Assembly (NCBI GenBank): GCA_002081555.1
Contig: KV921102.1
Coordinates: 1 to 64,000, forward strand
Source of the DNA: Protostelium mycophagum
Taxonomy: Eukaryota; Evosea; Variosea; Protosteliida; Protosteliaceae
Length of the DNA stretch: 64,000 nucleotides
Direction of reading: 5' to 3'
Shown here piece after piece: positions 56,212 to 64,000 of the stretch. Numbering within the stretch: position 1 is the first letter of the stretch; every line of letters begins with the position of its first letter. Position numbers and translations under genes: made by a program. Below the pieces are notes generated by a model. That model searched no databases and was not told the DNA's origin. It was given only the letters and a program-made list of their open reading frames with translations.

Positions 56212-57992
56212 ATGAAGGCAGCAGCAGCACTGTTCTGCCTTTTGGCCATCGCTGCAGCTCAGAACTGTAACTGTAACTCCAACGAACCAGTAAGCCTTAC
56301 ATTACAAATGATCTTTACAAACATTCTTTGCAAGATTTAAAGAACTTAACCACTCCAGTGCTGCTCTCAATGGGGTTGGTGTGGAAATGTGAGTTTGATC
56401 TCTTCTAGACATAAACCATTTACATATTACAGACCGCCGATTACTGTGATGTCTCTAAGGGATGCAAATCTGGCTGCTGGGGAAGCCCTCCCAAGCCAGA
56501 TCCTACACCAAGCACTGGAACTAAGTTCATTGGTTACTACGCAGACTGGATGGTTTATGGAGACAGCGGCTGCACCATTACCCCCGAACAGGTCAGTCAT
56601 ATCATTCTTTATTCTGTGCAGATCATGATATCATTTTCCTGTTATTGATATGTCTAAGGTGAAAGCCAAGTCTTACACTCACATCAACTACGCCTTCGCC
56701 TCTTTCGACGGTAACTCAGGTAACTGGGGAAATCTCGACAAGAACTTTGTCGATCGTGTCACCGGATTGAAGAAGACCAACCCTAAGCTCAAAGTGATGG
56801 TGAGCCTAACAACCATCATCTGAACATACAATACTCCATACCATCATCACACTCATCATCGACAGGCTTCTGTCGGTGGAGGTTCTTTCGGCTCCGGACC
56901 CTGGACTAAGCTCATCAGAAACCAGGGTGCTCTTGACAACTTTATGAATAATGCCAGATCATGGGTCGACAGATACGGATTCGACGGTATCGACATCGAC
57001 TGGGAGTTCCCCCAAAACGGAGAGCAGGACGGGGTGAGTGAATTTTCCCCGAAATTTCGTATATTTGGGCTGTACATGCCTTCAACTTACTGAAATTTTG
57101 GTGGAATTTTTACTGAATTTTGCAGATCACCAATTTCTTCAAGAGACTCCGCCAAGTTCTTGGAAACGACAAGTAATGTCCCAAGTGACATTCATGTCAT
57201 GTTGACACTTGACAGGTTGTTGACATCTGCCGGACCTTCCGCCTACGGACTGGGCACCTACGTTCCCGAGAGATGGGCACAATACGGTGAGACCATCTAC
57301 AACCCTCCATAAATCAATTTTGAAAATAATTACTGCTACCCCCTCTTGACTGGAATATTGAATTATTCCAGTGGACTTTGTGAATGTGATGAACTATGAC
57401 TACAGCGGATCCTGGTCCGGACAGACTGGCCCTCTGGCACCTCTCTACGGTGACGGACAGAACTCTATTGACTACACAACCCGCGAATACATCAAGAGAG
57501 GATTCCCCGCCAACAAGATCGTCTTTGGATTCGCCAACTACGGATACACCTGGACCGTACGTTTTGAATTTCAAATATCTCATTTTCCCGCCAAAATATC
57601 GTTTGAAGAATTCTGAGAAAAGTAGGTCGACGGACAGAACGGCAACAACCAGCCCGCACACAACCCCGGACCTGGCTTCCACTGCACCAACTCTCCAGGT
57701 TATATGGGAGCCATTGAGATCGACGAATTGTTGAAGAACCCCCCCTCAGGATTCAGCCGTCAGTGGGACAGCAAGGCCAAGGTAACATTTCGTCGACTCG
57801 TCACAAATCATTGAACCGTTGTAGACACCCTATGCCACTTGGGGAAAGAACTTTTTGACCTACGAGAACGCTACTGCTTATGACTTTAAGTTGAAGTACA
57901 TCAAGGACAACAAGTTGGCCGGAGGAATGTTGTGGGTGATTGACCGCAGCAGCGTCGCATCTGATTACTTGTGGGCTGGTCTGAACAAGTAG
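56212..57992 (+). CDS. Secreted chitinase: CBM18 (hevein) plus GH18
   Basis: Signal peptide MKAAAALFCLLAIAAA is followed by a chitin-binding type-1 module (NCNCNSNEP, CCSQWGWCGN, TADYCDVSKGCKSGCW), a short Pro-rich linker and a GH18 barrel. GH18 motifs: FIGYYADWM (first strand), SVGGGSFGSGP (SxGG), FDGIDIDWEFPQ (DxxDxDxE with all acidic residues), VDFVNVMNYDYSGSW and GGMLWVIDRSSVASDYLW. It should hydrolyse chitin outside the cell, with uses in feeding on fungi or in wall remodelling. Many short introns, one ending ACCGTTGTAG at about 57825. Its 3' end lies 22 bases from the convergent stop of receptor 2. Confidence 0.92.
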
Positions 57993-58014
57993 CTTTGTTT
58001 GTGCTAAATAAAAT

Positions 58015-61000
58015 CTAGTCATTTATTTTGTTCCGGTGCATGTCCTCTACATAGATATCATTCAGCGCACGGAATGTCGCCACTTCAGCGTTGAAGTCCG
58101 GCAGAATGTTTTGACAGATCTCAGCAAAGGTGGGCCTCAATGTGGCATCATTGATCCAGCAATCTGACATCGTATGTCAACAAATGATGGTGATGTCCAT
58201 GGACATACTCAACATTACTGCAGAATAATGATTCGGAATCCCTGGAGGGACGCTCAAGCGCAGACCTCCTTGCACAATCTTCCCACCAGCCCTGACTTGG
58301 TTACATCGCAAAAAAACAGATTTAAAGTTTGGCTCACTCCATCGGCTTCATGTCTTTGAATGGCGTGTCTTGCGTGAACACCTCCCACATCACGACTCTG
58401 TACAAGTTATTTTGTGTGGTTTGGGTTCAGCAGAATCCACGTTTACAAACCGCAAACTTGGCGTGAATGAACCGCTTTGGACATTGGAAACTCACCCAAA
58501 GGACCAGACATCAGAAAGGTAAGAATACTGATTGAGCGAAATCGCTGGGCATATCAATATTGAAAGAATTCACATCACGTGCTTCAAGCCAAAACATATT
58601 TTCGCAGACAAACACATTGCTGACCGTCCAAAGATTTTTTGTTGAAGCCTTAAAAATCTTTCGAACCTTCAGGACTCTGCCATTTGATAGAAGCAGCATT
58701 GTGGTCCATTCTGTTGGTGGTTCTTCTGTGATCTTCTTCGATCCTTGACAGCCCGAAATCTGACACCTTCGGGATCTGTAACGGTCATAACGACTATTTG
58801 AAATTTGAATTTCTCACCATCTTATCCGTAAGGAGGATGCTCATGGACGTTAGATTTCTGTGTATGACGTTCTCTTTGTGAAGATGCAACATTCCCTAAG
58901 TGTCTCAGTTGATGCAAGATCATCGATTTATTCATGCTGCAGTTACACAACTAAAAAACTCACCCTTGCGATTCCTTCTATGATTTTAAATTTCAGCTCT
59001 TCGTCGAGTACTTCCTTCTTAAGATATACGTTGAGAGATCCATTTTCGCAATATTCCCTGTGTGTATTAGTTCAAAAATATGTTGGAGGACTCACATCAC
59101 GATGGAGGGGGGATCTGGGGTCATCATCATTCCTAAAAATAGAATGACATTTGGGTGTGGTCTTAGACTCTGAAATACTGAGAATTTGCTCAAGAAGTAC
59201 TGAATACCTGTAATGTCAAAGCTTCTTTTCTGAAGATATCCATTTCTCTAGGGGTTGTATTTATATCTTTCAATTGTTTCACCGCCACATTCAACTCTCT
59301 CCACACTGATCTGGATTTGTCAGATTTCCGTCGAATTTTCGATGAAATTTCGCATCAGAATCAAGTTATAATCCTATAAAATCGTATATAAAGTCGTATT
59401 TAAGATACGGGATCTATCACCTGTATACCACAGATGAAGAAGTCTGACCGATGTAATACATTTCCCCGAATTCACTTCCTTGCAGAGCCAATTGATGCAT
59501 GTCATATAAAACGGATGTTTCAATTTTTTGAATCTTGTGAGACTCATCCGAATGAGACCTCCTCTTGTAGACCAAGAATAAAACGATTAATGTGATCACT
59601 ATGGCAATGAAGACTACCACTACAACGACGATGATTATAGTTCGTGTTGAATTTAGATTATTCTTCGGACTTGCTGTCGAGTTGACTGTCTGAAAAATGG
59701 TGTACTGAGTCATGTGGTTGCAGAGGCACAAAGAATTGCGACCTTTGATGACGAGGCTGCAGTTGTTGTCTGAAGAAAACTCTCCCGAAGGGTTGTTGCG
59801 GCTGGCACAAATGAATGAGCCGGTTGTGAAGTTACCCAGGGTGATGGTGATATTGGCGGGCAAATCATTATATGACCCCGGCGAGAGTTGCAGAGAGACA
59901 ATCGGTGCGGTCGCATTCGAATGAGTCAGTATGGTGTCGTTATTGTAGACGGCAAACTTTAACGCGTAGCATTGCGATATCCCTGGGAAATCCTTACTAT
60001 ACACAATCGCAAGAGTAGATCATTACCCTCAGTACCAAACAAAAGTGATGGGGAGGGAAAATTCGCTGAAATTTCCCCCAGATTGTACGGAGCAAGGTCG
60101 ATCTGTGTTCCTGGAATGATCCGTGTGTAGACAGATACGAAATTCGCTTGGTTTGTTATTGCATTGTCACTACAACTCCTTCCCAATAGTTGTGACGTCA
60201 TCAATGCATCTACAACCTGCCAAAAGTGAAAAATTCTTCTAATTATCCCGCCTACTTGAAGAAAAAAGGTGGGGCTAATGCTTGATCTTTTACGGTTGTT
60301 TTGAGTTGTAGATGGTGATATCACGTTGGATAAGATCTTAGTCGTTGTAGATGAGAAGATGGACGATGTGGCCTGATGTCATGTGAGTTCGACATTTTAT
60401 ATCTTTGATATAAAAAGCACTGATCCACTTACTAAGTTATTTGTGACTAAGGAATTTAACATATTATTCAGTACCACAAGCGTTGTAGATGCATGTGTAC
60501 ACGAAGTATCGCATATGGTCGACAATAATTTGACTCTGGTCTCTCCGTCATCGGCAGTAATGTTCTGTGTCGACGTTTTTTCAAAAAAGTTCATGATCTG
60601 TGGACCCAAATAGTCCCAGCTTATGTTACTTTGTGGCAGATTGTAGACCTGAACTAGATTGTATAATGTGCTCGTTGTAGATGGAACGTTGTCAGTATCC
60701 GCCATTACTATAATTCTGTCCGCCACCACTGAAGCATCTTCGGTTCGTTGATGTAACTGGACCGTTGTAAAGACAGTCACCGGCAGACTCCTGCTGTCTA
60801 CAACGGTCCAATTGAGTGTACAGTTTGTGACCCCCGGTGGAGTGATGATGTGGCCGGAAAAATGCGGTATATTTCCGCGATAGAGGGTGTCTTGTCGTGA
60901 TTGTGTCGAGATGCCAAGAATGAAAATGAGGGGCAGATTGGCACTGCTCCACGAGCCGAAGGCAAATTGAAAGAATGTCGACCCGACCGTTCCGTTGCTA

Positions 61001-63070
61001 GGCGAAATTTGTACAGTACCTGAGACGGTTATTTTGGCGCCAAGATTTTGAAATGTTACCGTTGGAAGGGGGTAATTTTCTTTTTATGTCTTGTGCAGTC
61101 TCGTTTCCCAAAAGGCGCCATGAAACATATTGAGAAAGTGAATCATTCCGGTCAATCGTCATAACGAAACCCCCCAGATATTCGTTGTAGATCATGTAAT
61201 CCGTCTTGATTTTGAGACTCGCCACGTCATCATATGACACTACCTGTGTCCCGTTGTAAAGAAAGGGGGTGGAGCTGGTACTGTCCCAAAAATATTTGGT
61301 GCCTGGTTGTAGAGCGAAGGATGCCACGTCAGCATACGTAAGCGCACCGGGGGTCACAGCACAAAAGCCAGGAAAACCCGTTGTAGAAACCTGCCCAAAT
61401 TTCGGGGAATCTGTTCTGGATACCGAAAAACTCTTGGCTAAATTCAGAAACCCCACGACCGTCTACAACGATGAGTATCTCAATGAAATATAAAACAGAA
61501 AATTTTACTGAAAGTCTGACCTTGTTTGGGGGGATTTTCAGGTCGACTAGGGATTTGAGACTTGACAGGGTGTAGATGCCATTCGCATCATATGTGCCGT
61601 TCCATGGTGTCTGTGGTGACGTCACCACCCCAGAATGATAGTAATACGTCGATACCATCACGAAATCCACTGAACACGTCATTCTCAACATCTACAATGG
61701 TGTAAAAACTTGCAATAGTCTATACTGAGTGGTAGCCAGATATTTTGGGTCCCATCTGCTGCTGCCGTAGCAGCTAAAGTTAAGACGTCTCGTCGAGATA
61801 TCCTTCTTTCATTCTCCACGGCTGCTCTGAACTCTGAAAAGAATGATGACGTCAGTGTGACGTCAGCTGATGTGTGACGGTCCTGCCAATCTACAATGAA
61901 CCCATCAAAATTATTTCTTCTGGCAAAAATGATACTGCTGTTGATGAGTTTCTGCCTGCTTATAGGTGATGACGTCATGGTGACGAAATTCGACGAATCG
62001 AACGAGAATCCGCCGATGGAGATCTGGTCTGAGGTCATACAACAATAAATCATAAATATATTTTAATTTAATGTAAGCTAATATTTTTCAACATTTCTGC
62101 ATGCAATCCTCCAAATAAAAAAAACATATGGAATCTGATTGTATGATCTACCAGAATCTTTAAAGCCGGATTTCGCTGCTTTAGGGTCATAACTCCTCGA
62201 TAAAAGCCAGATGTCTCGTCGTTGTTCGCTGTTAACAGAGTGAAAAACTTTATTATGAATAAATTTGAATTTTAAATAATATGCAATTATTCATCATAAA
62301 TAATCTCACTCTGCCTGAGCGTCAGATCATTCTGAGAAAATTCCGCGTAGGCGACGGAAATATGTGTGTAGAAGGTCGAATCTACGTATTGAGGTTTGAC
62401 CTCGCAACCAAAAGGTCTCTGCCTGAGATATGACGTCATAATTCCCAAAAAGATGCGACGGTTGGGGTTTACGGGTGGGGTGGTGGTGAAGGTCGGAAAG
62501 TCTTCTTTTATACATTTTCCCGAGTAACAATTGACCGGATTGCAATACTCATTTGTAGTGCCACAACTACAATGAATCAGTCAAGATTCTTTCTGCATAT
62601 TATATTATCTGAAATATATTTTTGAATTGGATTCTGTGGAAATATAAAAAAACAGACTATTTTGAAAATTTTTTGAAGCCTGAAAAAATATTCAGAAAAT
62701 AATAGTGAATACTCACTATCCAAAATTGGAGCAACAGCTGTTAGGGTCAGCACATCCTCTCAACTGACATCCTTGAAGTGTTGTAGTCGTACTCGGAAAT
62801 GCATTCCATGTCGATGAAACTGAAATCGATGATTGAGACGGTTTGCAGCCGCTGAAACAATTCTGAGGTGCGCAGTATTCTTGTGTGACGCCACAGCTGC
62901 AAAATGTGAGTCGTCTGAAATACCCTTTTGTTCATATCTTACATCCCATCATTGGAACAGCAGCTGCCATCCTCGCATGACTCGTCTGCATTTTGACATC
63001 CGATCAGGGCTGAGCAGGTGATTATAAATAAAGAGGGTAACAACGTTCCGCGGAGGAGTCGCGTCTTCAT
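58015..63070 (-). CDS. Receptor 2: CBM18-CBM18-GH18(dead)-GAIN/GPS-membrane span-pseudokinase
   Basis: Signal peptide MKTRLLRGTLLPSLFIITCS; two hevein modules (DGSCCSNDG, CGVTQEYCAPQNCFSGC; PNSCCSNFG, CGTTNEYCNPVNCYSGKC). A full-length GH18 domain follows: FLGIMTSYLRQRPFGCEVK, SIGGFSF, NNFDGFIVDWQ where enzymes have DGxDxDWE, VDFVMVSTYYYHSG and YLGGFVMTIDRND. Next is a GAIN-like region ending in a GPS-like CLCNHMTQYTIF, and one span (TRTIIIVVVVVVFIAIVITL). The kinase has a weak glycine loop (IGQTSSSVVYR), LNVAVKQLKD, NVIHRNLTSMSILLTDKM (HRD to HRN, and Asn to Ser), SDFGLSRIEED, SIKWQSPEAI, YLSDVWSFG and CWINDATLRPTFAEICQNI. The domain is complete, so loss of catalytic residues looks selected rather than decay. 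It would bind chitin and signal by scaffolding. Confidence 0.85.
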
Positions 63071-63158
63071 TGGTGATCAGAAGGTATGTTCTGAGAATGA
63101 ATTTATATAAATGGAGACCGTTGTATTTTGACATCCCCATCACCAAAAACACGGAGAT

Positions 63159-64000
63159 CTAATCAGTGTCTTTATTTTCAGGCTGTGCATGGATCCATGC
63201 GCTGACTCTCTCTGTCATCTGGCGAGCGAGCTCTTCTGTTTCCTCGTTTGCGACCCAACTAGATCTCAAGCCATTAGAAAACGTCCTTATGAATTCTGGC
63301 AATCTGACAAGCTGCAATAGTTCAGAAGTGAAAGCTGGTGAAAAGATAAAAAACCACCAGATTATCTGTTAATAAAAGTCAAAAAGAGTTCGTCACGAGG
63401 GCTTCCCAAGTGGTCTCCCACCTTAGTACTGGCCTCGCTCAGACACGCTTGACTTCGCAGTGCGGCAAGGGATGCGGTAGACTGTGCCGATATGAACGAA
63501 CCCAATCACCCCTTCCGTTTTGAGGTAGCAAAGCCACACAACAATTCAAATTGTTTCAAATTTGGTTTGTCTTCATTGAAAACATTGCAATTGGTCGTTG
63601 AGTAAGGGTTAAGGCATTACAGCTTTGCTGTGTAGAACTGCAGTTTTTGTGGTCATATAACCATGACATCCAATCCAATTTAGAAATTATCTACCATAAT
63701 GGGATTCTCTGCATACTTTTTGACTTGTTCCCTCGTCATATTCCTTTTCCCGAAATATTCCAATAAATTTCTCATCTTTTTCTCCGTGATGAGCATGTCA
63801 CATGCAGAGTGGACTATACTCTCTACAACGCACCAGTGTCTCGAAAGTTTGAGACGCTCACTGCCGAGGTGCTGGAACCAAAAATTCACGGAAATGCTCG
63901 GTTCTAGGGTAGTCACGTGATGCCACCACAGCTTGGGGATGTACAGAATTTCCCCCGCCTCAAGGGGGATGTCGATGTATCTACAACGAGAATAGGAGGG
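63159..64000 (-). CDS. JmjC/cupin_8-type protein, 3' part (partial)
   Basis: The coding region continues beyond the window. Visible is the closing part of a JmjC/cupin-8 fold ([34 protein letters not shown]), as in JMJD5, FIH-like or tRNA-modifying TYW5-type oxygenases. The last His of WWHH is the usual third iron ligand. Downstream helices read [20 protein letters not shown] and [20 protein letters not shown]. After an intron of about 350 bases the final exon encodes [20 protein letters not shown] and ends ENKDTD at 63159. That intron contains 5S copy 3 in the same orientation. Confidence 0.72.
63386..63503 (-). rRNA. 5S ribosomal RNA (copy 3, intronic)
   Basis: A 118-base copy nearly identical to the other two, with a T-run after its minus-strand 3' end. 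It lies in the last intron of the JmjC/cupin gene, in host orientation. Confidence 0.95.
63504..63690. repeat. Duplicated flank of 5S copy 3
   Basis: It matches the flank of copy 2 from the TAGCAAAGCCACA palindrome remnant through GCAGTTTTTGTGGTCATATA to TCCAATCCAATTTAGAAAT, with a few small insertions. The match stops near the exon of the host gene. Confidence 0.85.

Noticed and set aside
1-64000. CRISPR arrays, operons, rho-type terminators or Shine-Dalgarno sites
   Set aside because: The window is eukaryotic with spliceosomal introns; none of these was seen.
1-64000. Retroviral, Polinton or other virus-like copies
   Set aside because: I saw no reverse transcriptase, integrase, capsid or terminal-repeat structure.

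Overview
This window is a compact nuclear segment from a unicellular eukaryote. Genes lie on both strands a few hundred bases apart. Almost every gene is split by short GT-AG introns of about 35 to 60 bases, most with GTGAGT/GTAAGT donors. The gene content (P2X receptor, fungal/plant-type P-type proton pump, FANCD2, receptors combining lectin, IPT/TIG, GAIN/GPS and tyrosine-kinase-like parts, hevein/GH18 chitin proteins) suggests a free-living amoebozoan, perhaps a protosteloid or variosean amoeba. That placement is inference from gene content only. One run of 100 N (31224-31323) marks an assembly gap.

Layout. 1-9 kb: the 3' part of an ABCG transporter, a cis-prenyltransferase, a GET2/CAML-like membrane protein, an unknown coiled-coil gene and a plasma-membrane H+-ATPase. 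9-16 kb: a Ser/Thr kinase, a gene-poor stretch with an exact tandem duplication, and receptor 1 (PA14-like, Cys-rich, bulb-lectin-like, IPT/TIG, Ser/Thr stalk, GAIN/GPS, one membrane span, decayed kinase). 16-31 kb: an FtsJ/RlmM-like RNA methyltransferase with a 5S rRNA gene in an intron, an SNX1/2 (Vps5-like) sorting nexin, several unknown genes, SDHD, a small zinc-ribbon protein and a P2X receptor. 31-44 kb: a class I aminotransferase, an intron-containing tRNA-Met, an RRM-like acidic protein, a zf-4CXXC_R1 (CDCA7-type) gene, a JmjC gene, an FHA-PBZ-PBZ-BRCT (APLF-like) repair gene, an armadillo-like gene and a pre-SET/SET/post-SET methyltransferase. 44-53 kb: FANCD2, with a tRNA-Gly and a 5S rRNA gene nested in its introns. 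53-64 kb: a four-EF-hand protein, two conserved unknowns, a secreted CBM18-GH18 chitinase, receptor 2 and a JmjC/cupin protein with a third intronic 5S gene.

The most striking system is at 56.2-63.1 kb. An apparently active secreted chitinase lies tail-to-tail, 22 bases away, with receptor 2. Receptor 2 has two hevein-type chitin-binding modules, a GH18 domain whose catalytic acid is Gln, a GPS autoproteolysis motif, one membrane span and a tyrosine-kinase-like domain whose HRD is HRN. It reads as a chitin sensor built like an adhesion GPCR outside and a pseudokinase inside. Receptor 1 repeats the GAIN/GPS-membrane span-kinase plan with a different ectodomain.

A second genome-scale signal is a short motif, TTGTAGAT/ATCTACAA, often extended to CGTTGTAGATG. 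I count about forty copies where roughly three are expected. It sits at many intron 3' ends, forms perfect palindromes and also occurs in exons. All three 5S rRNA genes lie inside introns of minus-strand genes in host orientation. Two share a duplicated tail, and a roughly 95-base foldback element occurs four times.
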